Assembly (NCBI RefSeq): GCF_009755275.1 | Contig: NZ_WQLA01000006.1 | Span: 1-64,000 of the forward strand | Direction: 5' to 3' | Length of the DNA stretch: 64,000 nt | Source: Mucilaginibacter aquatilis | Lineage (GTDB): Bacteria > Bacteroidota > Bacteroidia > Sphingobacteriales > Sphingobacteriaceae | In this document: positions 18,239 through 27,429 of the stretch, piece by piece | Numbering within the stretch: position 1 is the stretch's first letter | Layout of the letters: each line of letters starts with the position of its first letter | The notes under the pieces: model-generated | Told to the model about the DNA's origin: nothing | The model's input: the letters and a program-made list of their open reading frames with translations, nothing else | The model's database searches: none | Translations under genes and position numbers: made by a program

Positions 18239-18745
18239 CTATTTGAAGATCTTAAAAATTGAACCCCAAAACCAGTTTTCCTCAGCTTTCAGCATGGTTT
18301 CGAGCGTTTTATTTACGTTGCCTGCAAGTTTATTTATGCTGGTTATAGATGTTTTAAAAGTTTTGTACTCAGGGTCCTTTTCATCGCCTTTAACGGCAGA
18401 TAGTTCGTTCAATACCTTAAGTATTGGGTCGAGCTCTCTTTTCTTTCTTTCCTGAGCAACCTGCCTTGCAATGGTCCAGGTATCTTTTTCAGCAAAAAAA
18501 TACTCTTTGCGCTCGCCGGCTTTGTGCTGCTTCTCTATCAGCCCCCATCCTATCAGGTCGCGCAAGGTCATGTTCGCGTTTCCGCGTGATATGCTCAGTG
18601 CCTCCATAATTTCTTCGGTAGTCATGGCAACCGGTGATGTCAGCAGCAAAGCGTGCACCTGAGCCATGGTTCTGTTTATTCCCCACTCTGATCCCAGCTT
18701 ACCCCACGCTTCAATAAACTTACTTTTGGCTTCCGCTAATTCCAT
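18239..18745 (-). CDS. GbsR/MarR-family transcriptional regulator
   Basis: 168 residues from the ATG at 18745, where the family start (MELAEAKSKFIEAWGKLGSE) begins. The winged helix reads MTTEEIMEALSISRGNANMTLRDLIGWGLIEKQ; the wing GERKEYFFAEKD follows, then a helical C-terminal part. This is the GbsR-type subgroup. It is first in the leftward block (regulator, membrane protein, DCC protein, TIGR01777 protein, SRPBCC protein) and probably regulates it. Confidence 0.85.
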   Translation of the reverse strand: MELAEAKSKFIEAWGKLGSEWGINRTMAQVHALLLTSPVAMTTEEIMEALSISRGNANMTLRDLIGWGLIEKQHKAGERKEYFFAEKDTWTIARQVAQERKKRELDPILKVLNELSAVKGDEKDPEYKTFKTSITSINKLAGNVNKTLETMLKAEENWFWGSIFKIFK

Positions 18746-18803
18746 GGTCAAATGTATCAATACTTATTAAACTTTCAAAACTTATTGAAAGTTTTTTTAG
18801 ATA

Positions 18804-20420
18804 TTATTCACTTTTTGATTTACTCAGCTTCTCAAAAGGCACAACTCCAATGCGGTTTGACCAGTTATTGTATAGTTGCTCAAGCTTTTTTACTGTTTGC
18901 GGGTACTTTACTGATAAATCATTTTGTTCAGAGCGATCTTCAACTATATTATACAAATGCCATTTATTGGCAGGATAATCAGACACCAGTTTCCAGCTGC
19001 CCTGCCTAACCGCCCTATTGCCTTCGTGCTCCCAAAAAAGAGCATCATGGCCTTTCCATGGCTTACCTTTTATTACAGGCAACAGGCTGATACCTTCGGT
19101 TGGCTTAATTGAATTGCCTTTGTAAGTTGACGGATATTTAGCCCCGGATAAATCAATACAGGTAGCCATTAAATCAACAAGGTGACCCGGCTGTTTACTT
19201 TCTATATGCTTCTTAATTACTGCCGGGTAACTTACTATAAAAGGCGTGGCTGTGCCACCCTCATAAACCCAGTGCTTAAAAAGCGTTAGTGGCGTGTTAC
19301 TCACGTTAGCACCTTCAAAGCCGTAAGCCGTAAAAGATGATGGGTCGCTTGCCGGCTTTTGGTTTGCAGCAAGCATTTCAGGGGTAAAGCCCGGTCCCTT
19401 GATGCTTTCACTGCTTGCGCCATTGTCTGACAGAAACATAATTACGGTATTGTTTTCCTCTCCGCTTTCGCGTATTGCCTGTTTAATACGGCCAATATTT
19501 TGGTCCATACGATCAATCATGGCTGCATACACCGCCATTTTTTCATCCCAAACCGTTTTTTCAGCATCTGTAAGCGAGTTCCAATCAGGCACTTTGCTAT
19601 CACGTGGAGACAGTGTGGTTGTAGTGTTAATAATTCCCAACTGCTTCATCCGATTAAAGCGTTGCTTACGCAGCTTATCCCAGCCGGCCATATATTTACC
19701 TTTATACTTTGCAACATCGGCAGGCAAGGCATGTAACGGCCAGTGCGGGGCGGTAAAGGCCATGTATAAAAAGAAAGGCTTCCCGCTTTGCTTGTTGTCT
19801 TTAATATACTTTACCGCATAATCGGCATATGCATCTGTTGCATAAAATCCTTTTTGTGGCACATACGACTGATCATCTAACGCAATAGTTAATTTTTGAT
19901 TTGGCCGGTAAGGATTTGTAGGATCAAAATAGCTGCCCGCACCATCAATTAAACCAAAATGATGATCAAAGCCCCTGTTAACCGGCCACCTGCCGGGTGC
20001 TGTGCCTACATGCCACTTACCCGCCATATAAGTATTGTAACCAGCTCCTTTAAGCACCTCGGCAATGGTTACGCAATTATTGTTGAGCCACCCTTGGTAC
20101 GCAGGCTCAACACGGTGGTTAACCATATCACCTACCCCTGCCTGGTGTTGGTAAAGTCCTGTTAACAAAGATGCTCTTGAGGGGCAACACCTTGATGCGT
20201 TATAAAACTGCGTCATTACCAAACCCGTTTTAGCCATACGGTCAAGGTTGGGTGTTTGCGTTTCTGAGCCAAAGCAACCAATGTCTGAGTAGCCCATATC
20301 ATCGGCCAGTATAATTATGATGTTGGGCTTTTTTGTAACCACATGTTTTTTTTGTGCATGGGCTTGATTAAAAGCAAGTACTAATGCAGGAAAAATAAAA
20401 ATTGCTTTAATGAAGTTCAT
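18804..20420 (-). CDS. Secreted type I sulfatase (arylsulfatase-like)
   Basis: 538 residues from the ATG at 20420, which puts a signal peptide (MNFIKAIFIFPALVLAF..AHA) first. The metal-binding start NIIIILADDMGYSDIGCFG and the modification motif CCPSR within NASRCCPSRASLLTG (about residue 76, formylglycine-type CxPSR) identify an S1 sulfatase. FLSDNGASSE and other motifs are present. The Cys-type site needs a maturase encoded elsewhere. The substrate is unknown; no SusC/D or glycoside hydrolase gene is adjacent. It is a single gene. Confidence 0.9.
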   Translation of the reverse strand: MNFIKAIFIFPALVLAFNQAHAQKKHVVTKKPNIIIILADDMGYSDIGCFGSETQTPNLDRMAKTGLVMTQFYNASRCCPSRASLLTGLYQHQAGVGDMVNHRVEPAYQGWLNNNCVTIAEVLKGAGYNTYMAGKWHVGTAPGRWPVNRGFDHHFGLIDGAGSYFDPTNPYRPNQKLTIALDDQSYVPQKGFYATDAYADYAVKYIKDNKQSGKPFFLYMAFTAPHWPLHALPADVAKYKGKYMAGWDKLRKQRFNRMKQLGIINTTTTLSPRDSKVPDWNSLTDAEKTVWDEKMAVYAAMIDRMDQNIGRIKQAIRESGEENNTVIMFLSDNGASSESIKGPGFTPEMLAANQKPASDPSSFTAYGFEGANVSNTPLTLFKHWVYEGGTATPFIVSYPAVIKKHIESKQPGHLVDLMATCIDLSGAKYPSTYKGNSIKPTEGISLLPVIKGKPWKGHDALFWEHEGNRAVRQGSWKLVSDYPANKWHLYNIVEDRSEQNDLSVKYPQTVKKLEQLYNNWSNRIGVVPFEKLSKSKSE

Positions 20421-20567
20421 AGAAAGGCGTGTTGAAAATTGGCTTAGCGTAAATATAGCCAATTGCATAATCATTTAAATTAAAGCAGATAAGAGCAGGA
20501 TGGCAGTAGTGCAGCGTACTGCCGTTGCTCACATTCTTTATACAATACCTGCACATATTTAATTGCT

Positions 20568-20575
20568 TATCTTTG
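20568..20575 (+). promoter_or_regulatory. -7 box 5 bases before the queG start
   Basis: TATCTTTG matches TAnnTTTG and ends only 5 bases before the proposed GTG start at 20581. If transcription begins about 5-7 bases downstream, as usual in this phylum, the mRNA is leaderless. Confidence 0.6.
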
Positions 20576-20580
20576 CATTT

Positions 20581-21510
20581 GTGAATCAAAATTCGCTCAA
20601 ATACAGTCAATTAATTAAAGATGAGGCCAAACGCCTTGGCTTTATGTTTTGCGGTATTGCTAAAGCAGATTTTTTGGAAGAAGAGGCACCCCGACTGGAG
20701 AACTGGCTTAAACAGGGCAGACATGGCGAGATGCAATACATGGAAAACTACTTCGATAAACGCCTTGATCCGCGTTTACTGGTTGATGGAGCCCGTTCAG
20801 TAATATCGCTTGCTTTAAATTATTATACTGATAAGCAGCAAACCGATCCCCTGGCGCCTAAAATTTCCAAGTACGCTTACGGGATGGATTACCACGACGT
20901 AATTAAAAACAAACTTAAAGAGCTACTATACTTTATTCACGAAAATATTGGCGATGTTGGCGGAAGGGCTTTTGTTGATTCGGCCCCGGTGCTTGACAAG
21001 GCATGGGCGCAACGCGCCGGCCTGGGCTGGGTGGGTAAAAACGCAAACCTAATTAACAAAAAAAATGGTTCGTTCTTTTTTTTGGCCGAACTCATTGTAG
21101 ATGCCGAACTGGCTTATGATATTGCCCCCACTACTGATCATTGCGGTACCTGCACCCGTTGCATAGATGCCTGCCCAACTGATGCCATTGTGGCTCCTTA
21201 TGTGGTTGATGGCAGCCGGTGTATTTCATACCTCACCATTGAGCTAAAAAATAATATCCCTGAAGAATTTAAAGGAAAAACCGATGATTGGATGTTTGGC
21301 TGTGACGTATGCCAAAACGTTTGCCCCTGGAACCGTTTCTCACTAACCCATACCGAACCTGCCTTTACCCCACACCCCGATCTTTTAGAGATGAGCCGCC
21401 GCGACTGGCAGGAAATTACACAGGAGACGTTTCAGGCGGTTTTCAAAAAATCAGCGGTGAAGCGCACTAAGTACTCGGGGCTTAAAAGGAATATTGAGTT
21501 TTTAGGGTAA
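20581..21510 (+). CDS. queG: Epoxyqueuosine reductase QueG
   Basis: 309 residues from a GTG at 20581. A TTG 18 bases upstream is excluded if the -7 box at 20568-20575 is real, since it would lie outside the transcript. The first ATG inside the frame would cut into the conserved start ([11 protein letters not shown]). Two [4Fe-4S] motifs are visible: [16 protein letters not shown] (about 193-208) and [11 protein letters not shown] (about 244-254). QueG is the cobalamin-dependent enzyme that makes queuosine in the tRNA wobble position. It stands as a single gene. Confidence 0.92.
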   Translation: MNQNSLKYSQLIKDEAKRLGFMFCGIAKADFLEEEAPRLENWLKQGRHGEMQYMENYFDKRLDPRLLVDGARSVISLALNYYTDKQQTDPLAPKISKYAYGMDYHDVIKNKLKELLYFIHENIGDVGGRAFVDSAPVLDKAWAQRAGLGWVGKNANLINKKNGSFFFLAELIVDAELAYDIAPTTDHCGTCTRCIDACPTDAIVAPYVVDGSRCISYLTIELKNNIPEEFKGKTDDWMFGCDVCQNVCPWNRFSLTHTEPAFTPHPDLLEMSRRDWQEITQETFQAVFKKSAVKRTKYSGLKRNIEFLG

Positions 21511-21511
21511 T

Positions 21512-21553
21512 AAAAAAAATATGAGGATAAGCTGAAATAACAGGCTTATCCTC
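21512..21553 (-). terminator. Terminator of the DnaQ-like exonuclease gene
   Basis: A 10-bp perfect stem (GAGGATAAGC / GCTTATCCTC) with an 11-base loop. The A run on the plus side becomes a T run on the minus strand, so it terminates leftward transcription. It lies directly after queG as well. Confidence 0.75.
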
Positions 21554-21572
21554 CTACCAGATATTCTTTCTT

Positions 21573-22598
21573 TTAACTTTTTTTAAATTTGTTAGCCAAT
21601 GCCTGCAACATATCCCCGTCTACAGGTTTGGCTGGCTCATCCTTTTTAAAAGGACGTTGCTGTTGTGGGCGGTTATTGTTAAATGGCTGCTTATTGAACG
21701 GCTTTTGCTGAAAAGGCTTTTTTTCTGCATTACCCGAACCAGCCGACTGTTGTTGAGGTTGCACCGGCTTAGGCTGCTGCGGGCGGGTAGCCTTAGTGGC
21801 CGTCCAGCGCTCGTATACTTCCTTAAGTTTTTGCTTGGTATACAACGGAAAATCGCCGTTCATCATCCATGCGTAGTAGCTGGGCTCTACATCAAATACG
21901 TCTTCAACGCGTTTACCTTTATGCTTACCAAAGTTAAACAACTCTTCGCCTGCTTCATTGTAAACCATACGACCAACAAAGTCAACAGCGCGCTGCAAGT
22001 TTGTAAACTCATGTAAAGCAGCTACTTCATTTTGAACGGGTATAGTTTTATTACCTTTTTTATCAATAAATTCGGTATCCTTATAACGGTCAACCTGTGC
22101 AAGTAATACTTCCATAGTTGCACGTGTGTCGGCCTCGGCCGAGTGCGCATTTAGTATTTCTTTGTTGCAATAAAATTGGTAAGCAGCTTTTAAAGTTCGC
22201 TGCTCCATTTGGTGAAAAATGTTTTGCACATCAACAAAGTGCCTGCCCTTTAAATCAAATGCTACACCGGCGCGTAAAAACTCTTCAACCAGCATGGGTA
22301 TATCAAACTTGTTTGAGTTGTAACCCGCCAAATCACAGTCTTCAAGAAATTCAGCTACTTCGGCAGCCACGCTTTTAAACACCGGCTTGTCTTTCACGTC
22401 ATCATCATAAAAGCCATGAATTAATGACACCTCAAGCGGTATAGCCATCTCCGGATTTAAAACCCATACCTTGCTTTCTTCAGCTCCATCGGGCAATAAT
22501 TTTATAACTGCCATTTCAATTATACGGTCAACACCTAAATTGGTGCCGGTGGCTTCAATATCAAAAAAGGCAAGCGGGCGTTTTAAATTCAGCTTCAT
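21573..22598 (-). CDS. DnaQ-like 3'-5' exonuclease with disordered tail
   Basis: 341 residues. The DEDDh exonuclease domain (1-175) shows FFDIEATGTNL, GYNSNKFDIPML and HSAEADTRAT. A second small domain (about 215-265) has FNFGKHKGKRVEDVF..YYAWMMNGDFP, a pattern seen at the end of exonuclease-X-like proteins. Residues 275-330 are Pro/Gln/Asn-rich and probably disordered, with repeated QQKPFN/QKPF-type units, before a final helical LQALANKFKKS. It is probably a DNA repair or proofreading-type exonuclease and not the main Pol III epsilon subunit. Confidence 0.85.
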   Translation of the reverse strand: MKLNLKRPLAFFDIEATGTNLGVDRIIEMAVIKLLPDGAEESKVWVLNPEMAIPLEVSLIHGFYDDDVKDKPVFKSVAAEVAEFLEDCDLAGYNSNKFDIPMLVEEFLRAGVAFDLKGRHFVDVQNIFHQMEQRTLKAAYQFYCNKEILNAHSAEADTRATMEVLLAQVDRYKDTEFIDKKGNKTIPVQNEVAALHEFTNLQRAVDFVGRMVYNEAGEELFNFGKHKGKRVEDVFDVEPSYYAWMMNGDFPLYTKQKLKEVYERWTATKATRPQQPKPVQPQQQSAGSGNAEKKPFQQKPFNKQPFNNNRPQQQRPFKKDEPAKPVDGDMLQALANKFKKS

Positions 22599-22708
22599 TA
22601 TATAAAATGCTTTGCGGCAAAGGTCGGGAAAAGCTTTAAAGTTTCGACATTAAGTTTTTATATTTATGGCAACTTATTTACAATAATAATTGACCTGATC
22701 TTTTCACA

Positions 22709-24685
22709 ATGAAAAAACTCCTGCTTCTGGCATTGGGTGCTGTATTAATGCATACATCCGTTTTAGCCAGTGATTTTCCTTTTGGCAACTTTACCGTTGA
22801 GGAAATGAGCCTTAAAGCTTACGAAAAAGACAAAACAGCCAACGCCGTTGTACTCAATGAATTTGGAAAAAGCTGGATAAGCAGCACCGACGGAATACCG
22901 CTAATTCACGAATACCACATAAAAATCAAAATTTTCAACAGCAAAGCCTTTGAAAAAGGCAACGTTGAAATACCACTGTATAAAAGTGATAACAACAGCT
23001 TTGAGCGCGTACGCGATATTGAAGCCGTAACTTTTTATACTGATGATAATGGTGGTGTACAACGCATGGCGTTTAATGCTTCAAACATCATCAAAGAAAA
23101 TAAAAACAAGTATTGGGATGTAGTAAAGTTTGCCATGCCCGGCCTGCGCGACGGTTGTATTATTGAATATAAATACACTATTGAATCGCCGTATACGCTC
23201 AACATGAAAGACTGGACCTTTCAAACCGATATACCAAAAATGAATTCGGAGTATGAGGTACACATACCTGGATACTTTAATTTTAAAGCTACTTTGGTTG
23301 GCCCTTTAAAGCTCACAAAAAATACCGGCGATTTAGAGCAGGAATGTTTTCAGGTGAGAGGCAATAAAGCCGATTGCTCAAAACTGGTATTTGGCATGGC
23401 CGATGTTCCGGCATTTATAGAGGAAGATCACATGACTTCGCCTAAAAATTTTATTGCGGCAATTGATTTTGAGCTTAACGATTACATTGACCCTTATGAC
23501 GGCACAAAACACGTTAAAACCCAAACATGGACTGATATTGATAAAAGTTTAAAGCAAAGCGACAGCTTTGGCAGCCAGCTTAAAAAATCAGGTGTTTTTA
23601 AAGATAAGCTTCCGTTAATATTAACCGGCGCTACTGACAGCCTTTCAAAAGCCAGGGCTATATACGCCTACTTTCAAAAGAACGTAAAGTGTAATAACAT
23701 TTATGGCATATGGTCAGACAATGGTGTAAGAAAAGCACTTGACACCCACTCAGGAAGTGTTGCTGATATAAACTTAGGTTTGGTTACAGCACTTAATACT
23801 GCCGGCTTAAACACAGAAGCCGTTATACTTGCCACGCGCGACCATGGCTTCATCAATAAACTTTACCCCGTAGTGGGCGGCTTTAACTATGTAGTGGCTA
23901 AAGTTAACGTTAACAACAAAACTTACCTGCTTGATGCCACGGAACCCTATTTGCCGTTTGGCATGCTGCCCGAACGTTGCCTTAATGACCAGGGAAGGGT
24001 AATGAGCTTAAATAAGCCATCGTACTGGATTGACATGAAGGCATCACAAAAATGGGCACGCACTTATGCTATGGATCTTACGCTGCAGCCAAACGGAAAG
24101 CTGACCGGAGTAATCAAAAACTTTTCGATGGGTTATGAAGCGCTTAACAAACGTAAGGCCATTAAGAAATTCAACAGCATTGACGAGTATGTGGAAAATC
24201 TGGATGAAAAAAACACCAAGCTCAAAATTTTAAAATCTGAGGTTTTAAATGTTGACAGTTTAGATTTGCCGCTAAGCGAAGTTTATGAAGTGGAGATAAG
24301 CTTATTTGACAACATGAACAACAATCGCATGGCGTTCAATCCTTTCTTTTTAAATCAAATTTCAGAAAACCCTTTCAAACTTGCCGAACGTACTTACCCG
24401 GTTGACTGGGGTGCACAATCAGATACCAAGGTTATCCTTACCATGCATTTGCCTGAAGGGTATGAAATTGAAAACCCACCTAAAGGCGTATCACTAGGGC
24501 TACCTAACAGCGGAGGACGCTTCTTAACGGCCTATGATTCGCAGGCCACTACATTTACGTTCTCGCATGTTATACAGCTCAATAACGCCATCTATTCGTC
24601 TGATGAATATCCTTATTTAAAGGAGTTATTCAACAAAATTATACAAGAGCAAAAATCAGATATCATTTTCAGAAAAAAATCATGA
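22709..24685 (+). CDS. DUF3857 protein with degenerate transglutaminase core
   Basis: 658 residues with a signal peptide (LLLLALGAVLMHTSVLA). A DUF3857 domain (about 30-230) is followed by a transglutaminase-like domain in which the expected GDCKD motif reads SGSVADIN (about residue 346) and the expected catalytic His segment reads GGFNYVVAKV (about 390), so Cys and His both appear lost; LLDAT keeps the Asp. It overlaps the next, related gene by 4 bases, suggesting translational coupling. It is probably periplasmic or surface-exposed, with a binding rather than catalytic role; this is inference. Confidence 0.8.
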   Translation: MKKLLLLALGAVLMHTSVLASDFPFGNFTVEEMSLKAYEKDKTANAVVLNEFGKSWISSTDGIPLIHEYHIKIKIFNSKAFEKGNVEIPLYKSDNNSFERVRDIEAVTFYTDDNGGVQRMAFNASNIIKENKNKYWDVVKFAMPGLRDGCIIEYKYTIESPYTLNMKDWTFQTDIPKMNSEYEVHIPGYFNFKATLVGPLKLTKNTGDLEQECFQVRGNKADCSKLVFGMADVPAFIEEDHMTSPKNFIAAIDFELNDYIDPYDGTKHVKTQTWTDIDKSLKQSDSFGSQLKKSGVFKDKLPLILTGATDSLSKARAIYAYFQKNVKCNNIYGIWSDNGVRKALDTHSGSVADINLGLVTALNTAGLNTEAVILATRDHGFINKLYPVVGGFNYVVAKVNVNNKTYLLDATEPYLPFGMLPERCLNDQGRVMSLNKPSYWIDMKASQKWARTYAMDLTLQPNGKLTGVIKNFSMGYEALNKRKAIKKFNSIDEYVENLDEKNTKLKILKSEVLNVDSLDLPLSEVYEVEISLFDNMNNNRMAFNPFFLNQISENPFKLAERTYPVDWGAQSDTKVILTMHLPEGYEIENPPKGVSLGLPNSGGRFLTAYDSQATTFTFSHVIQLNNAIYSSDEYPYLKELFNKIIQEQKSDIIFRKKS

Positions 24686-26586
24686 TTAAGTATTTACTGT
24701 TTACCGGAATTTTATTGACCGGATTTGCAGGTGTTGCCCAAAACAAGTACGAAGCTTCAACCATACCCAAAGAACTTTTGCCTTATGCAAGTGCTGTGAT
24801 ACGCAACATGGAAATAACCTCTGAAGTAAAAGATTTAAATACATCTATTTACAAGCACCACGAGGTAGTCACAGTGCTGAATAAGAACGGTGATACTAAC
24901 GCGGGAATTGAAATATGGTACGACAAAAATCGCCGTATAAAAAATATAAAAGGCACCGTATATGATGAGTTTGGAAAGGCGGTAAGCCAATTTAACGAAC
25001 GTAACTTTAATGATTACAGCTCATACGACGGTTTTTCGATGTTTACCGACAACCGAATTAAGTATTATAAGCCGGCGGTTGTTAACTACCCTTATACTAT
25101 TGACTATGAGTTTGAAATATCTTCAAAGCAATCATTAAATGTTGGCGACTGGAAACCCATTACAGAAGTTGGTACAGCTATAGAAAAAAGTACTTATACT
25201 TTTGTATGTAAGCCTGATTTTATTATTCGGTACAAGCAATTAAACTACGCCGGAGCACCTAAAGAAAGCACTACTGAAAAAGGGCTTAAAACTTACACAT
25301 GGGAGGTAACTAACGTAAAAGCTATACGTAGTGAGCCCTTTGGGCCTCACCCCGAAATGTACCAGCCTATAGTAAAGGTGGTGCCTCAAAAATTCAATTA
25401 TTTAGGTTACGAGGGAGCTTTTACAAATTGGAATGAACTTGGTAAATGGGTCTATGATAAGTTACTGGCCGGAAGAGCCACGTTACCACCTGCAACAGTA
25501 CAAAACATCAAAAGCCTTACCGATACTATAAAAGATCAGAAGTTGAAGGCAAAGGCCATTTATGAATACATGCAACGTAAAAGCCGCTATGTAAGCATAC
25601 AGGTTGGTATTGGCGGATTGCAGCCATTTACCGCTGCAGATGTAGATGCTTTAAGTTATGGCGATTGTAAAGGCTTGGTAAATTACACTCAGGCTTTACT
25701 GGCGGCGGCTAATATACCATCTTACTACTGTATAGTTGAGGCAGGCAACCTGAAGCGAGACCTGATGCCCGACTTTGCAAGCGTTGCACAAGGCAACCAT
25801 ATTATACTGTGCTTGCCATTTAAAAACGACACCACCTGGCTTGAATGTACCAGACAGGACAGTCCGTTTGGCTATTTAGGCGATTTTACAGATGACCGCA
25901 GGGTTTTAGCCTGCACTGCCGAAGGTGGAAAGCTGATGCGTACCCCCAAGTATAGTGCCCAGGAAAGCACCCAGATAAGAAAAGCTGTACTTGAGTTAAA
26001 AGCTGATGGGGAATTAGCAGGCAATATGACCACCATATTTGATGGATGGCAGTTTGATAACCGGCCAGTAAACCCCGGCGATATAAACGAGGAGATAAAA
26101 AACACCAAGAAAAATTACGGCATAAACAATCTGGAGATTGAAAACCTTCAACTAAAAGCGGTTAAAAACTTAAAGCCGGTAAATAATGAAACTATAAAGT
26201 TTAGTGCAAGAGACTATGCTTCGCAAGCCGGCAATACTTATTATTTTATGGCCAACCTGGCAAACAGGCGCACCAGTGTTCCGCGTGAGGTTAAAAACCG
26301 AACAACTAACGTATACATAAATCGCGGCTATACTGATATTGACGAAATTACTTATAAAGTACCTGAAGGCTTTAAACTTGATAGTAAACCACTACTGGTT
26401 AACTTGAAGAAACCATTTGGTAATTTTACCGCAACCGCTGTTAAAGTAGGCAACCAGGTTGTTTATAAGCGTAAGCTTGAGGTGCTGGACGGTGTGTACC
26501 CCAAAGAACAATACCAGGAATTAGTAGACTTTTTTCAGGCAATTGCCGATGCTGACAACTATAAAGTTGCGCTTGTAAAAAACTAA
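24682..26586 (+). CDS. DUF3857 / transglutaminase-like protein with Cys motif
   Basis: 634 residues with a signal peptide (MIKYLLFTGILLTGFAGVAQ). A DUF3857 domain is followed by a transglutaminase-like domain with YGDCKGLVNYTQALL (Cys near residue 327) and QGNHIIL for the His; the usual 'LDPT' Asp region reads WLECTRQD. Together with the preceding gene it forms a tandem pair of one apparently intact and one degenerate member. It is secreted, of unknown substrate; proteins of this kind are common in Bacteroidota. Confidence 0.85.
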   Translation: MIKYLLFTGILLTGFAGVAQNKYEASTIPKELLPYASAVIRNMEITSEVKDLNTSIYKHHEVVTVLNKNGDTNAGIEIWYDKNRRIKNIKGTVYDEFGKAVSQFNERNFNDYSSYDGFSMFTDNRIKYYKPAVVNYPYTIDYEFEISSKQSLNVGDWKPITEVGTAIEKSTYTFVCKPDFIIRYKQLNYAGAPKESTTEKGLKTYTWEVTNVKAIRSEPFGPHPEMYQPIVKVVPQKFNYLGYEGAFTNWNELGKWVYDKLLAGRATLPPATVQNIKSLTDTIKDQKLKAKAIYEYMQRKSRYVSIQVGIGGLQPFTAADVDALSYGDCKGLVNYTQALLAAANIPSYYCIVEAGNLKRDLMPDFASVAQGNHIILCLPFKNDTTWLECTRQDSPFGYLGDFTDDRRVLACTAEGGKLMRTPKYSAQESTQIRKAVLELKADGELAGNMTTIFDGWQFDNRPVNPGDINEEIKNTKKNYGINNLEIENLQLKAVKNLKPVNNETIKFSARDYASQAGNTYYFMANLANRRTSVPREVKNRTTNVYINRGYTDIDEITYKVPEGFKLDSKPLLVNLKKPFGNFTATAVKVGNQVVYKRKLEVLDGVYPKEQYQELVDFFQAIADADNYKVALVKN

Positions 26587-26705
26587 CTGAATATGATTAT
26601 GCCCAAGATGGTCCCAACAACCATAATTACGTAAAGCATAATTTCGTTGCCTGCAAACTGCTTGTACTTAGTCCAAAAGGTATAATCTTGTTTTTGCTTT
26701 TGCAT
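26583..26705 (-). CDS. 40-residue single-pass membrane protein
   Basis: An ATG at 26703-26705 opens a 40-codon frame that ends at TAG 26583-26585, overlapping the stop of the convergent DUF3857 gene. The product is a hydrophilic N-terminal part (MQKQKQDYTFWTKYKQ) followed by one membrane helix (MLYVIMVVGTILGIIIF). A perfect -7 box (TATATTTG) ends 7 bases upstream. I do not recognise a family; the amphipathic-then-membrane layout and the placed promoter support a real gene. Confidence 0.6.
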   Translation of the reverse strand: MQKQKQDYTFWTKYKQFAGNEIMLYVIMVVGTILGIIIFS

Positions 26706-26712
26706 GAGCAGG

Positions 26713-26720
26713 CAAATATA
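26713..26720 (-). promoter_or_regulatory. -7 box for the 40-residue membrane protein
   Basis: On the minus strand this reads TATATTTG and ends 7 bases before the ATG at 26705, implying a leaderless or very short leader. It lies between the terminator at 26724-26752 and the small gene, so the gene needs its own promoter. Confidence 0.55.
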
Positions 26721-26723
26721 CAG

Positions 26724-26752
26724 AAAAGCCCCGCTTTACCGGCGGGGCTTTT
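26724..26752. terminator. Strong GC-rich terminator
   Basis: An 11-bp perfect stem (AAAAGCCCCGC / GCGGGGCTTTT) with a 7-base loop, flanked by A and T tracts on both sides. It ends the leftward NlpC/P60 gene. Confidence 0.9.
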
Positions 26753-26764
26753 TCATTGCTATAT

Positions 26765-27331
26765 CTATTCGTTTTGTGCCAAATTTGTGCCCTCGATGGA
26801 ACCGCCGCGCGAAAAATATTTATACATCGAAGGGTCTTTAAGCCTTACAATCATCACGCCGCGGCGGGTACTGGCATGTACTACATACCCATTTTGAAGG
26901 TATACGCCTACATGGCTGAATTTCCGCCCGTCAAAATCAAAGAAAACCAGATCGCCTTCGCGCAAATCTTCTTCGTATTTACGTTTAATTACATTGATTT
27001 GCTTGCCCGTATTGCGTGGTATATTGATGCCATAAACTTCTTGCTGCAGTAAATAAGTAAAGCCCGAACAATCAACACCGTTATGATCAAGACCTGCAAA
27101 TTTGTACGGCGTACCATACCATTGGTCAATAAAACTGTATAGCCTACCGTTGGTAATGTTGCGGGTATCAACATTCATCATTTCGGCATACTTATCGGCA
27201 ATAAAGGCTTGCGGTTTAACCACATCGCCTGGCGAGCCTTTAAGCACAGCCCTCTTAGATTTACAAGAGGTAAACGCTACACAAGCCAATAACAACATCC
27301 AAATTAACCGGGAGTAATTTTTCAATAGCAT
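26765..27331 (-). CDS. NlpC/P60 (C40) peptidoglycan hydrolase lipoprotein
   Basis: 188 residues. The signal sequence ends in a lipobox (AFTSC, Cys23). The catalytic domain shows GVDCSGFTYLLQQEVYG (Cys), FSHVGVYLQNGYVVHAS (His region) and IPRNTGKQ before it. This is the LytE/Spr-like family that cuts the D-Glu-diaminopimelate bond in peptidoglycan stems. It is probably anchored to a membrane facing the periplasm. Its terminator is at 26724-26752. Confidence 0.9.
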   Translation of the reverse strand: MLLKNYSRLIWMLLLACVAFTSCKSKRAVLKGSPGDVVKPQAFIADKYAEMMNVDTRNITNGRLYSFIDQWYGTPYKFAGLDHNGVDCSGFTYLLQQEVYGINIPRNTGKQINVIKRKYEEDLREGDLVFFDFDGRKFSHVGVYLQNGYVVHASTRRGVMIVRLKDPSMYKYFSRGGSIEGTNLAQNE

Positions 27332-27429
27332 AAGTTAAAGGTAGATATTATACCACCAAGAGACAAGAGCCAGAAACCAAGACGAGTGATTGTTACTTCA
27401 AAAAGCGGCACAATGCCCTATCCGAATAA

